Assembly (NCBI RefSeq): GCF_036924645.1
Contig: NZ_JAZHRX010000001.1
Coordinates: 3,933,501-3,997,500, forward strand
Direction: 5' to 3'
From: Bradyrhizobium sp. AZCC 2176
Lineage (GTDB): Bacteria > Pseudomonadota > Alphaproteobacteria > Rhizobiales > Xanthobacteraceae
DNA length: 64,000 nucleotides
The position numbers were made by a program, and so were the translations under genes. Positions 1-7,657 of the stretch are shown piece by piece. Positions within the stretch are counted from its first letter, which is position 1, and each line of letters opens with the position of its first letter. The notes beneath the pieces are model-generated. The model was given only the letters and a program-made list of their open reading frames with translations. It was not told the origin of the DNA and ran no database searches.

Positions 1-1
1 T

Positions 2-1348
2 GTCGGCCAGGGGTCGCCGCGCTTCTGGCTCGGCCTCAATCCGCAACTGCCGAACGAGGCGTTTGCCGAGATCGTGATTGTCTCAAAGGACGTCGAAGCC
101 CGCGAGCGCATCAAGGCGCGGCTGGAGAAGGCGGTTGCGGAAGGTGATCTGAGCGAAGCGCGCGTGCGCGTCGACCGCTTCAATTTCGGCCCGCCGGTCG
201 GTTTCCCGGTGCAGTTCCGCGTGATCGGCCCCGACGCCAACACCGTGCGCGACATCGCCTATAAGGTGCGCGACGTCATGAAGCAGAATCCCAACGTCGT
301 GGAGCCGCAGTTCGACTGGAATGAGCAATCGCCTTACCTGAAGCTCGTCGTCGATCAGGACCGGGCACGGGCGCTCGGTCTGACCCCGCAGGACGTCTCG
401 CAGGCGCTTGCCATGCTGATCTCGGGTGCGCAGGTTACGACCATTCGCGACGGCATCGAGAAGGTCGGCGTGGTCGCGCGCGCGGTGCCGTCTGAACGGC
501 TCGATCTCAAGAGCGTCGGTGACCTCACTGTGACGTCACGCAACGGCGTTGCCGTGCCGCTGCAGCAGATCGCCAAGATCGAGTATTCCCACGAAGAGCC
601 GATCATGTGGCGGCGCAACCGCGATATGGCGATTACGGTGCGCACCGACGTCGTTGACGGCGTCCAGGCGCCCGACGTCACCAATCAGATCTGGCCGAAA
701 CTGAAGGAAATCCGCGACCATCTCGAGCCGGCCTACCGGATCGAGCCGGGCGGCGCGTTCGAGGAATCCGAGAAGGGCAACGCTTCGATCGCCCTGCTGT
801 TTCCGCTGATGGCGCTGGTGATGCTGACGCTGTTGATGATCCAGTTGCAGAGCTTCTCGCGTCTGATCCTGGTGTTCCTGACCGCGCCGCTCGGCATCGT
901 CGGTGCCTCGCTCGGCCTTAACATTGCCAACCAGCCTTTCGGCTTCGTGGCGCTGCTCGGCCTGATTGCGCTCGCCGGTATGATCATGCGCAACGCGGTG
1001 ATTCTGGTCGATCAGATCGAGGCCGACGTTTCCCAGGGCCTGACGCGCAAGGAAGCCATCGTCGAGGCCACCGTCCGGCGTGCCCGCCCGGTGGTGCTGA
1101 CGGCGCTGGCGGCGATTCTGGCCATGATCCCGCTGTCGCGCTCCGCCTTCTGGGGCCCGATGGCGATCACCATCATGGGCGGTTTGTTTGTTGCAACCTT
1201 CCTGACCTTGCTGTACCTGCCCGGTCTTTATGCCCTGTGGTTCAGGAAGAGCCTGGAAGAAAGCGGTCAGGCCGAGCAGCCTGATCTTGCGCCGCAGCAT
1301 TCGATCAAGGGGCCGCACGCAATTCCGCTTGCCGACGCGGCAGAATAA
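2..1348 (+). CDS. RND-family efflux permease, C-terminal part (5' end outside window)
   Basis: The frame is open from the first complete codon at position 2, so the gene begins before the window. About 448 residues are visible, less than half of a usual permease of about 1,040. The N-terminal part is a soluble porter-type domain. It is followed by closely spaced hydrophobic segments (LFPLMALVMLTLLMI, LILVFLTAPLGIVGASLG, FVALLGLIALAGMIM and a last helix near MGGLFVATFLTLLYLPG), as in the AcrB/MexB superfamily. Family members sit in the inner membrane and export drugs, solvents or metals by proton antiport. The substrate cannot be read from sequence. A TetR-type gene starts 19 nt after the stop and is the likely local regulator. 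Confidence 0.93.
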   Translation, partial: VGQGSPRFWLGLNPQLPNEAFAEIVIVSKDVEARERIKARLEKAVAEGDLSEARVRVDRFNFGPPVGFPVQFRVIGPDANTVRDIAYKVRDVMKQNPNVVEPQFDWNEQSPYLKLVVDQDRARALGLTPQDVSQALAMLISGAQVTTIRDGIEKVGVVARAVPSERLDLKSVGDLTVTSRNGVAVPLQQIAKIEYSHEEPIMWRRNRDMAITVRTDVVDGVQAPDVTNQIWPKLKEIRDHLEPAYRIEPGGAFEESEKGNASIALLFPLMALVMLTLLMIQLQSFSRLILVFLTAPLGIVGASLGLNIANQPFGFVALLGLIALAGMIMRNAVILVDQIEADVSQGLTRKEAIVEATVRRARPVVLTALAAILAMIPLSRSAFWGPMAITIMGGLFVATFLTLLYLPGLYALWFRKSLEESGQAEQPDLAPQHSIKGPHAIPLADAAE

Positions 1349-1367
1349 TTGAACATTGAGAGCTGAC

Positions 1368-1976
1368 ATGACGCTGATTTCGGAACACATCGAGACGGAC
1401 ACCCGGGAAAGGATTCTCGTGGTGGCGGAGCGTCTGTTCCGGCAGATCGGCTACCAGAAGACCACGGTCGCCGATATCGCCAAGGAACTGCGGATGAGCC
1501 CCGCCAACGTCTATCGCTTCTTCGATTCGAAGAAGTCGATCCACGAAGGCGTGGCGCGAACCCTGATGGGCGAGGTCGAGGTCGAGGCGCAGCGGATCGC
1601 GCAGGCGCCTGGGCCGGCCTCGGTGCGCCTCCGCGAGATGATGAAGACCATCCACCGCATGAACACCGAGCGATATGTCGGTGACTCCAAGCTGCATGAG
1701 ATGGTCGAGATCGCGATGGAGGAGGACTGGGACGTCTGCGTCGCCCATATGGAGTGTATCGCCGCGACCCTCGGCCAGGTGATCGGGCAGGGCGCGGCTT
1801 CCGGCGAATTCGAGGCGCCCGACCTGCAACTGGCCTCGCTCTGTGCCTGCACCGCGATGATGCGGTTCTTCCACCCGCAGATGATCGCGCAATGCGCCAC
1901 CAAGCCGGGCCCCACGATCGATCAAATGATCGATTTCGTCATCGCCGGCCTCTCGCCGCGTGCCAAGGCGAATTGA
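1368..1976 (+). CDS. TetR/AcrR-family transcriptional regulator
   Basis: The protein has 202 residues with an N-terminal TetR helix-turn-helix (about residues 14-58: RILVVAERLF, TTVADIAKELRMSPANVYRFF, KKSIHEGV) and a helical ligand-binding C-terminal half. The ATG at 1368 was chosen over a TTG at 1356 because GAGAG lies just upstream of it. It follows the RND permease gene by 19 nt on the same strand. By analogy with TetR/RND pairs it probably represses the efflux operon and is released by a pump substrate; this is inference. No operator was identified because the operon promoter lies outside the window. Confidence 0.9.
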   Translation: MTLISEHIETDTRERILVVAERLFRQIGYQKTTVADIAKELRMSPANVYRFFDSKKSIHEGVARTLMGEVEVEAQRIAQAPGPASVRLREMMKTIHRMNTERYVGDSKLHEMVEIAMEEDWDVCVAHMECIAATLGQVIGQGAASGEFEAPDLQLASLCACTAMMRFFHPQMIAQCATKPGPTIDQMIDFVIAGLSPRAKAN

Positions 1977-2187
1977 ACGCAATCGTCAGTTGACTTCCGT
2001 CATTGCGAGAGCTCTGTAGATGGGGTAACGGGCCCCGGTCTGCCTTCCAAGCAAGCCGCGCTTGCTACGGCGCTGTTGAATGCGCGCTTCGCGCGGCTTG
2101 CTTGGAAGGCGGGCGGTCGTCCCTCACATGGATGGTGTTACGGAGTCGAGGAATGGACCTCGCTCCCAGCATCAAGGAGAGACGACC
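1977..2187 (+). other. Intergenic DNA upstream of the IS110 transposase
   Basis: No gene is seen. The left part holds GATGGGGTAACGGGCCCCGG (2018-2037), which resembles GACGGGGTAACGGGCCCGGA beside the REP pair near 48949. The rest holds a long perfect inverted repeat (2042-2110) and the transposase leader with a strong ribosome-binding site, AAGGAGA, at 2174-2180. IS110-type elements carry their non-coding RNA in such flanking DNA. Confidence 0.5.
2042..2110. repeat. Perfect 20-bp inverted repeat, 29-nt loop
   Basis: GCCTTCCAAGCAAGCCGCGC (2042-2061) is exactly complementary to 2091-2110, with 29 nt between. It lies in the non-coding DNA upstream of the IS110 transposase. There is no T-tract, so it is not a standard terminator. 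It could be part of a structured guide (bridge) RNA of the IS110 element or a host palindrome at the insertion point. Confidence 0.75.
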
Positions 2188-3228
2188 ATGGAGTATTATG
2201 CCGGAATCGACGTGTCATTGGAATGCTCGAGCGTGTGCGTGGTTGATGGGAGCGGCAAGATCGTCCGCGAGGGCAAGGTGGCAAGCGAGCCGGCGGCGCT
2301 GATCGGCTGGTTCAACTCGTTCGGGCTTGAGCTGACCCGGATCGGGCTGGAAGCTGGACCGCTGTCGCAATGGCTGTACGCGGCGATGAAGCAGGCTGGG
2401 CTCGCGGTTGAGCTGTTGGAGACGCGGCACGTGCACGATGCGTTCAAGGCGATGCCCGTGAAGTCGGACCGCAATGACGCACGGGGGATCGCGCAACTGA
2501 TGCGGCTGGGCTGGTTCCGGCCGGTTCACTGCAAGTCGATAAATGCCCAGGAAGTACGTGCCGTGCTGACGGCGCGCAAGCTGGTCCAGAGCAAGCTTCT
2601 GGATGTCGAGAACAGTCTGCGCGGGATCTTGCGCGGCTTTGGGCTGAAGGTCGGCAAGACGACGGGAACCGGTTTTGCCGGACGGATCAACGAGTTGGTA
2701 AAGGGGCATCCGAACCTGGAAGGGATTGCAGAAGCGCTGCTGCGGGTGCGCAGCGCCCTGCTCAGTGAGTTCAAAGCCTTCGAGAAGCGGGCGGTCAAGA
2801 TGTCGCGGATGGATGCCAAAGCCAGGTTGTTGATGTCGACGCCTGCGGTGGGACCGATCATCTCGCTGACCTGTGCCGCGGCGATCGATGATCCCGCGCG
2901 GTTTACATCCTCCAAGCAGGCCGGGTCGCATTTCGGGCTGACGCCGAAGAAGCACCAGTCCGGCGAGACCGACCGATCGGGGCGGATCAGCAAGATCGGG
3001 GACGCCTCCGTGCGCGAGGCGCTCTACCAGGCCGCTCACCTCATGCTGACGAAGCCGGTCAGGGGATGTTCGCAGCTCAAGAGCTGGGCGATGCGGATCG
3101 CCAAGCGTGCCGGCATGAGCAAGGCCAAGGTCGCGCTGGCCCGCAAGCTCGCCGTGATCATGCATCGCATGCTCAAGGACGGCGCGCCTTTCAATCCGCT
3201 CGCCAAGGCAAACGCTGCAACGGCTTAA
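2188..3228 (+). CDS. IS110-family transposase
   Basis: The protein has 346 residues, normal for IS110. The N-terminal DEDD nuclease domain starts MEYYAGIDVS (Asp8), with GLEAGPLSQWL and KSDRNDARGIAQLM carrying further acidic residues. The C-terminal Tnp_20 domain (about residues 215-310) includes LMSTPAVGPIISLTCAAAI and HQSGETDRSGRISKIGD with the conserved serine. The ATG at 2188 follows AAGGAGA. The track-like longer frame from 2080 starts inside the inverted repeat and was rejected. It appears full length and therefore possibly active. It lies between the efflux regulator and the flavin-reductase gene and interrupts no gene I can recognise. Confidence 0.95.
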   Translation: MEYYAGIDVSLECSSVCVVDGSGKIVREGKVASEPAALIGWFNSFGLELTRIGLEAGPLSQWLYAAMKQAGLAVELLETRHVHDAFKAMPVKSDRNDARGIAQLMRLGWFRPVHCKSINAQEVRAVLTARKLVQSKLLDVENSLRGILRGFGLKVGKTTGTGFAGRINELVKGHPNLEGIAEALLRVRSALLSEFKAFEKRAVKMSRMDAKARLLMSTPAVGPIISLTCAAAIDDPARFTSSKQAGSHFGLTPKKHQSGETDRSGRISKIGDASVREALYQAAHLMLTKPVRGCSQLKSWAMRIAKRAGMSKAKVALARKLAVIMHRMLKDGAPFNPLAKANAATA

Positions 3229-3240
3229 GGAGGAACAACA

Positions 3241-3596
3241 AGGTTTCGGGCGGGTCACGACACCAGCCTTCCCGAAGCGAAGTCCCTTCGCCGGGACGAT
3301 GGATCAGGTCAGGCCGACATCCGGGTTGTCGACATATCGAGCGATATGATCACGCTTTCCGTAGATTGGCCGACCTATCCTCTCACGAACCCCATCAGGC
3401 GACGGCCTTGCGCCGATCCCGTACAGAAGCAAGTTCCCGGCGAGCGGATGACGCAAAAGGGATTGACTAACCAAGGCCCGTTACAGAAGCCCCCGGATGG
3501 AGCGTAAGCGTAATCCGGGACGACTCCGGCCGCTTGCGCCGTTCCCCGGATTGCGCTTCGCGCCATCCGGCTACGCGTAACAAGGAAAATTCCGGC
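3241..3596. other. Intergenic region upstream of the flavin-reductase gene
   Basis: No convincing gene. A frame of about 53 codons from ATG 3346 has no homology that I recognise. The right part carries a REP-type palindrome pair (3493-3570). AAGGAA at 3582-3587 is the ribosome-binding site of the interrupted gene that follows. Confidence 0.5.
3493..3570. repeat. REP-type palindrome pair
   Basis: Two imperfect palindromes face each other: CCGGATGG...TAATCCGG at 3493-3518 and CCGGATT...CCATCCGG at 3546-3570. The second is nearly the reverse complement of the first, so the pair can form a cruciform. A second pair of the same type lies downstream of the other half of the same host gene (48962-49036). 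Confidence 0.75.
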
Positions 3597-3752
3597 GTGA
3601 CCACCAAAGATCTTCACTATTACGAGCCGAAGAGCGGCCACGGCCTCAAGCACGATCCCTTCAACGCCATCATCGCACCGCGCCCGATCGGCTGGATTTC
3701 TTCCCGCGACAGCAGCGGCAACATCAATCTGGCGCCCTACAGCTTCCCGTAG
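3597..3752 (+). pseudogene. Flavin reductase-family protein, 5' fragment cut by prophage
   Basis: Starts at GTG 3597, nine bases after AAGGAA. It encodes the N-terminus of a flavin-reductase-like (FMN-binding split barrel) protein, with the typical stretches HDPFNAIIAPRPIGWISS and NLAPYSF. Host-derived coding ends at the Phe codon 3744-3746. The next two codons (Pro, stop) are prophage DNA. Joining codon 50 to 48455 restores YSFFNAF and one open frame of 207 residues, so the break is exactly the integration site. The lysogen should lack this protein unless the prophage excises. Confidence 0.9.
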
Positions 3753-5403
3753 GTGTCGAAATTTTAGTAGCACTAACCCCTTGTTCTGCAAGCATTTGTT
3801 CGGTGCTGCGCATCGTCGGAAACATTTCGAAACCTAAGATCGCCGACAGCCGGGCGTATGGCGTCACCATCGGCAAGGTCCGCTTGGCGGTAGGATGGAC
3901 AACGATCTGTTCAAAGACGTTGTAGAAGGCTTGGCGGAACGGCGCATATTCCACGTCGTCAATGTCGCTGGTGAGGGCCTTGTGCATTTCCTCCATTGCG
4001 GCGCTAAACGTGTCGATTGCGGCGGGGTGCAGGGTTACGACATTGCCCTCGGCCTCGATCAGCTTGACCCTTTCGGCTAGGCCCGCGCGTTGCACTTCCA
4101 AGATGTTAAGTTTATCAACCAGCCCCTTCACGGGCGCGTCGCTGTCGCTGATTGCCGAAACGATGCGGTCAATCGCGACGGTCACGCGGTTTAGCTCTTT
4201 CTGTGCGGCATCGCTTTGGGCGCGGATTTCCTTTTGCCGCTCGATAGACCGAGCGTGATAAGCCTTTGTCATTTCAAGCAACGCCTTGCGATCCGTCAGC
4301 TTGGTTTTGATGCCCTCGAAAACCGTCCGCTCAATCTCTTTAAGGCAATAGCTCTTGCGATGCGTGCAATTGATCCGGCGTTGCGCGAATGTGCAGACGA
4401 TGCGCGGGGAACCATCCATATTGGCTTGGCCGATCATCATGCGCCCGCCGCACACCGCGCACTTCAACAGGCCCAACATCATGCGGCTCTTTTCGGCATG
4501 TCGATAAACGCGCGGGCCTTCGCTCTTGGCCTTGCGGCGGCTTTCGCGCACGGCTTGCGCGGCGTCCCATAGGCTTTGCGGGACGATCCGCAGATGTGGA
4601 ACATCTACCTCAATGTGTTCTGACTTGTCGGTTCGCCGGTTGTTGCGCTTGCCAGTGTCAGGATTTTTGACCTGCTTGAACACGTTCCAAACCAGCTTGC
4701 CGATATAGAGCGGGTTGCCAAGCAACCCACCGTTTGCGCCGCCCGTGATTAGCTTCGTGTAATTCCAAGTGCCTCCTGTTGGCCCCATGATCCTTTCAGC
4801 CATCAGGCGTTCGCAGATTTCGCGCGGGGCAACACCGGCAGCGTATTCTTCGAAAATGCGGCGGACGATCTTCGCTTGCGCTTCATTGATGGTTCGCTCG
4901 CCCGGCTTGTCGGGCACGATGCTATAGCCATAGGCGGCCTTGCCGGGGATAAGGCCCTCGCGGACGCGGGCGTCCCGGCCACGCTTGACCGATGTCGCTA
5001 GGTTTTTGAGGAACTGCGAATTGACGATAGCGCCAACGCCAATGTGAACGTCGCCGACTTCGCCATTGGTATCGATAATGCTGATTTCGTTGAACTTGAG
5101 ACGCTTGTAGATCGCCGCTGTATCTTCCATGTCGCGAGAGAGGCGCGAGAGACTTTCGGAAATGACGAAGTTAAATTCGCGCTTCTTGGCGGCGGTCATC
5201 AAACCTAGAAGTCCATCGCGTTCGAACATGCTTGCGCCGGACAAGCCGCGATCTGTGTAAATCTTAGTGACCGTCAATCCTTGTCGCTCTGCGATCTGCT
5301 TGCAAAGCGCGATCTGGTCATCAATGGAGCGATCCTTTTGAAGATCGCTCGAATACCTAGCGTAGACGACGGCGTTCTTTGCGTAGATGGCTGCCTTCTT
5401 CAT
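3724..5403 (-). CDS. Large serine recombinase (phage integrase)
   Basis: 559 residues from ATG 5403, preceded by AAGGGGAA; a GTG 12 codons upstream is less likely. Resolvase catalytic domain with YARYSSD (Ser18 as nucleophile) and SLSRLSRD. The Recombinase domain follows, then a zinc ribbon (CAVCGGRM and later cysteines in CTFAQRRINC) and a coiled coil near residues 380-440, the usual layout of large serine integrases. It carries out attP x attB integration and, with a directionality factor not identified here, excision. The gene crosses attL: the final residues SCRAPD and the stop are host DNA. In circular phage DNA the frame would continue to TAA at 48384-48386 and end in RLAA, with a terminator just after. 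Confidence 0.95.
   Translation of the reverse strand: MKKAAIYAKNAVVYARYSSDLQKDRSIDDQIALCKQIAERQGLTVTKIYTDRGLSGASMFERDGLLGLMTAAKKREFNFVISESLSRLSRDMEDTAAIYKRLKFNEISIIDTNGEVGDVHIGVGAIVNSQFLKNLATSVKRGRDARVREGLIPGKAAYGYSIVPDKPGERTINEAQAKIVRRIFEEYAAGVAPREICERLMAERIMGPTGGTWNYTKLITGGANGGLLGNPLYIGKLVWNVFKQVKNPDTGKRNNRRTDKSEHIEVDVPHLRIVPQSLWDAAQAVRESRRKAKSEGPRVYRHAEKSRMMLGLLKCAVCGGRMMIGQANMDGSPRIVCTFAQRRINCTHRKSYCLKEIERTVFEGIKTKLTDRKALLEMTKAYHARSIERQKEIRAQSDAAQKELNRVTVAIDRIVSAISDSDAPVKGLVDKLNILEVQRAGLAERVKLIEAEGNVVTLHPAAIDTFSAAMEEMHKALTSDIDDVEYAPFRQAFYNVFEQIVVHPTAKRTLPMVTPYARLSAILGFEMFPTMRSTEQMLAEQGVSATKISTPTGSCRAPD
3744..3746. other. attL core (TTC)
   Basis: Host codons ...TAC AGC TTC end here and phage DNA CCGTAGGTG begins. 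The only sequence shared with the right junction is TTC (48452-48454). The reconstructed attP reads CCGTATGGTTTCCCGTAGGT, with CCGTA(T/G)GG on both sides of the core. The reconstructed attB reads TACAGCTTCTTCAAT. A very short core is typical of large serine integrases. Confidence 0.85.
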
Positions 5404-5557
5404 CTTTTCCCCTTGCCCTTTGTTGGCGCTCAAAATCACGATCTGCTAATGCGCGTCCCAGTGCTCGGGCTACTTCAAGCCATGCATCATCATGGCTTGG
5501 GTGCTCCGGGTTGCGTGGATCGTCGGCTGGTAACGGCCTAACTATTCCGACACGCAT
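5357..5557 (-). CDS. Small conserved-type phage protein next to integrase
   Basis: 66 residues, starting at ATG 5557 with GGGAGTG upstream and overlapping the integrase start by 47 bp, so translation is probably coupled. The N-terminal part is proline- and acid-rich (DDPRNPEHPSHDDAW). Then comes an amphipathic helix (LEVARALGRALADRDFE) and a very basic tail. No function is known to me. The context suggests a role with the integrase, for example as directionality factor; this is speculation. Confidence 0.65.
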   Translation of the reverse strand: MRVGIVRPLPADDPRNPEHPSHDDAWLEVARALGRALADRDFERQQRARGKDEEGSHLRKERRRLR

Positions 5558-5602
5558 AGCAAATCACTCCCGATTATAGGGGGAATTCCTTAAAAGTCGC
5601 AA

Positions 5603-5884
5603 TTATTTCGACACAGCCCCGTGCCTCGACCGGGATAGCTCCGGCTCGGGAAGTATGCCGGCGCGAAGGGCTTCCTCGCCCTTGGCCGTTACGCAGTAGG
5701 CCGGGGGGTCGAATCGGTTGCGATCTGGGGCGAAGGCAATCAGGCCTTCCTGTACCAGGGCGATCCGCGTCTTGGTGGTGGGCGCTCCGGGCGTCAGGCG
5801 ACTCATGACGGCCGGCTGGTTGGCTCGCACCCATAGCAGGGCGCGGCGTTCTTCAAGGCTCAGTAGGCGGGTTGAGGAATTCAT
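5603..5884 (-). CDS. Hypothetical winged-helix-like protein
   Basis: 93 residues from ATG 5884; another ATG at 5893 is possible. The helix-rich N-terminus (LSLEERRALLWVRANQPAVMSRL), a stretch that could be a recognition helix (TTKTRIALVQEGLIAF) and a wing-like PPAYCVTAKGEEALR fit a small winged-helix DNA-binding fold of MarR/ArsR style. This is fold-level inference only. It overlaps the upstream gene by 32 bp. As a small basic protein beside an integrase it is also a candidate excision factor or regulator. Confidence 0.6.
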   Translation of the reverse strand: MNSSTRLLSLEERRALLWVRANQPAVMSRLTPGAPTTKTRIALVQEGLIAFAPDRNRFDPPAYCVTAKGEEALRAGILPEPELSRSRHGAVSK

Positions 5885-6068
5885 GGCTGGCATCCCGGCA
5901 AGTTCCCGCTGCGGGGACGAACTCAATCACGCGCGCGGGGTTCGGATATTGGTTCTCTCGCAGGTGACGGCGAACGGTGGCGCGATCCATCTGCGCCACC
6001 ATCGTTTCGTAAATGATGGGGCCTTCCGGGCGATCACAGATCACGAGGTAAAAGGCCCGATGGTTCAC
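5853..6068 (-). CDS. Hypothetical small phage protein
   Basis: 71 residues from GTG 6068, which overlaps the TGA of the upstream gene (GTGA), a sign of coupled translation. The first half looks like a short beta-rich fold (AFYLVICDRPEGPIIYETMVAQMDRATVRRHL). No recognised domain. Part of the leftward run 6379 to 3724. Confidence 0.6.
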   Translation of the reverse strand: MNHRAFYLVICDRPEGPIIYETMVAQMDRATVRRHLRENQYPNPARVIEFVPAAGTCRDASHEFLNPPTEP

Positions 6069-6379
6069 GGCCGGATATCCTGGGCCAGCGCCTTTAGTTC
6101 GGTGACGATTTCCTGATTGTGGGTAATCTCGTCATTGAGCCGAACGCACAGCATGACCTGATCGCCCAGGGCGCCCTTGGCGTTGGCGGCGCGCTCCAAA
6201 ACGATCTGCTCGATTTCGTCTAGCTGTTTGCGCAGGGCGCCGACGCGCGAACAAAGATCGTTGGTCAGGCTATCCACTACGCTGGCAATCGCCTCGCGCT
6301 GGGCTTGGCCGTAGCTCGGCGGCTTCAATTCGTTGGCGGGTAGGACGGTGGTATTACCTTTAGCGGCGCTTCCATGCAT
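6065..6379 (-). CDS. Hypothetical coiled-coil phage protein
   Basis: 104 residues from ATG 6379, with GGGGAAAG directly upstream. The leader (GGGGAAA) resembles that of the cassette genes at 13-19 kb. The middle and C-terminus are predicted helical with heptad-like spacing (VDSLTNDLCSRVGALRKQL, LKALAQDI). First gene of the leftward integrase cluster. Function unknown. Confidence 0.65.
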   Translation of the reverse strand: MHGSAAKGNTTVLPANELKPPSYGQAQREAIASVVDSLTNDLCSRVGALRKQLDEIEQIVLERAANAKGALGDQVMLCVRLNDEITHNQEIVTELKALAQDIRP

Positions 6380-6609
6380 GGGCTTTCCCCTTGTCTGGTG
6401 TTGATGCCCGACAAGGCTAGTCCTAATGGTTACGACCGATCAACCGAAAATTTTTCTATTACGAACGACAGCCCGGAATCCGAACACACGCGAAAAAATG
6501 TCAAGCGGTCGAAAAAATTCGGCGCAAATGCTTTGGCGAAGTCTTAACATTGTGGTTTGATGATGGGTCTTGGGGCAAGTTCCAACAGATAAGAACAAGG
6601 TGAGTGGAA
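6380..6609. promoter_or_regulatory. Divergent intergenic region
   Basis: About 230 bp between the leftward cluster (from 6379) and the rightward gene at 6610. It is AT-richer than its surroundings (AACCGAAAATTTTTCTATTA near 6444) and should hold promoters for both directions. I could not assign hexamers with confidence. AAGGTGAG at 6596-6603 is the ribosome-binding site of the rightward gene. Confidence 0.4.
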
Positions 6610-6795
6610 ATGCCGGAAAAGTACGACCGTGAGCGCCAAGCCCTCTATCTTGTCTCGCTCATGCCGGACAACTTGAATGAAGCCCGCAGATTGCTTGTTG
6701 TCTGCGGCAAGCTGTTGGAGACGCTGGCGAGCGCACGCAACGCCCGGTCAGCGAATCGTCGCAGGGGTCAGCGCCGCGTCGCACGGCGGCGGTGA
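6610..6795 (+). CDS. Hypothetical small basic protein
   Basis: 61 residues from ATG 6610 with AAGGTGAG seven bases upstream. The N-terminal half is an ordinary helical sequence (DRERQALYLVSLMPDNLNEA) and the C-terminus is strongly basic (ANRRRGQRRVARRR). It converges on, and overlaps by 28 bp, the repressor-like gene on the other strand, so the transcripts would be mutually antisense at their ends. Function unknown. Confidence 0.5.
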   Translation: MPEKYDRERQALYLVSLMPDNLNEARRLLVVCGKLLETLASARNARSANRRRGQRRVARRR

Positions 6796-7196
6796 AGCGT
6801 AGCCTTAGCCTTATCCTTCGCTAGACCTTCCAAAGCCTTGGCGCGTTGCTTGGCAATGTCGTTAAGGCGCAGTTGCGCCTTTTCGACAGCCGCCTGGGCG
6901 TGTGCAGTCTCGCGCGCGAGCGTTTCGGCGATCTTGATCCGTTCGCGGTAGTGTTCGGATAGGTTGCCCGTGTGGCCGAACCATAGCCATTCTACGGACA
7001 TGCCGGGGAATTTGTGCATGATTAGGAAGGCGGTTTCTCGTGGCACGGGATAGCCGCGTTCGTAATTATTCCACCGCTTGAACGGCACTCCCAGGCGCTC
7101 GGCGAATTCGGCTTGATTTTCGCCGGAAACAATTTCCCTCAACATCGTCAAACGTCGCTTGTAGGCCTCTACGTCGAAACCTTCGATCTTCTTCAT
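6768..7196 (-). CDS. XRE/Cro-type helix-turn-helix protein, repressor candidate
   Basis: 142 residues from ATG 7196 with GAGGGGACA upstream. Helix-turn-helix at about residues 27-55 (NQAEFAERLGVPFKRWNNYE, RGYPVPRETAF), then PGMSVEWLWFG, a motif common in short phage XRE regulators. The C-terminal half is a long charged helix, probably coiled coil, not a LexA-like protease, so control by RecA cleavage is unlikely. It is divergent from the Cro-like gene at 7410 across a 213 bp region with a palindromic operator. The arrangement fits a CI/Cro switch. Confidence 0.75.
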   Translation of the reverse strand: MKKIEGFDVEAYKRRLTMLREIVSGENQAEFAERLGVPFKRWNNYERGYPVPRETAFLIMHKFPGMSVEWLWFGHTGNLSEHYRERIKIAETLARETAHAQAAVEKAQLRLNDIAKQRAKALEGLAKDKAKATLHRRRATRR

Positions 7197-7301
7197 TGTC
7201 CCCTCGGGTGATGCCTGCCCCGCAATGCTTATAAAACTATTACACGATTTGTGTGTTCAAAAACATACGTAGGTTGCAGGACTGTAGAAAAAATTTTGCC
7301 C

Positions 7302-7328
7302 GCTATCAACAAACTGCCGGTTGATAGC
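7302..7328. promoter_or_regulatory. Palindromic operator candidate in the cI/cro-like region
   Basis: GCTATCAAC (7302-7310) and GTTGATAGC (7320-7328) are exact 9 bp inverted repeats with a 9 nt spacer. They lie midway between the divergent repressor-like and Cro-like genes. AATTTTGC occurs on both sides (about 7292-7299 and 7347-7354). A dimeric XRE protein is the expected ligand. Confidence 0.65.
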
Positions 7329-7409
7329 TTAGAGGCGTTCTGCCCAAATTTTGCTCCTAACCGTCCATAGGAGTAATAAATACGACAAGCCAGATCGGAC
7401 GGGCTTCCT

Positions 7410-7640
7410 ATGAAAAGACTTCGAACGGCTGACGACGTGATCCGCGCCCTGGGCGGGATCGAAGTCGTTTTGCAATTGACCGGCGCGAACGCCAAGCAGG
7501 CCTGGAATTGGACCGGGCGCTTCGGGGCGTTTCCGGCCAACACCTACGTTTGCCTGATGCGCGCCCTCAATCGGCGTGGATACACCGCGCCCGCGCGACT
7601 CTGGAACATGAAAGGAATTTCGACCGACGAAGCGGCCTGA
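7410..7640 (+). CDS. Cro-like DNA-binding protein
   Basis: 76 residues, ATG 7410. RTADDVIRALGGIEVVLQLT and NAKQAWNWTGRFGAFPANTY form a short YdaS/Cro-type helix-turn-helix with little else. First gene of the rightward early operon and divergent from the repressor candidate, so it is placed as the Cro counterpart that would shut off the repressor in the lytic cycle. The assignment rests on size, fold and position. Confidence 0.7.
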   Translation: MKRLRTADDVIRALGGIEVVLQLTGANAKQAWNWTGRFGAFPANTYVCLMRALNRRGYTAPARLWNMKGISTDEAA

Positions 7641-7657
7641 AATGAAAGGGGACAACC

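Larger units (their letters stand above)
2040..3240 (+). mobile_element. IS110-family insertion sequence (ends approximate)
   Basis: The transposase at 2188-3228 identifies the element. IS110 elements lack ordinary terminal inverted repeats, so the limits given are approximate. They are set by the point where the REP-like sequence stops at about 2037 and by the short tail after the transposase stop. A full 20 bp inverted repeat lies in the left non-coding part. Confidence 0.6.

Noticed and set aside
3346..3507. Open frame of about 53 codons (MITLSVDWPTYPLTN) upstream of the REP pair
   Set aside because: No ribosome-binding site of quality, runs into the REP palindrome, and no family features.
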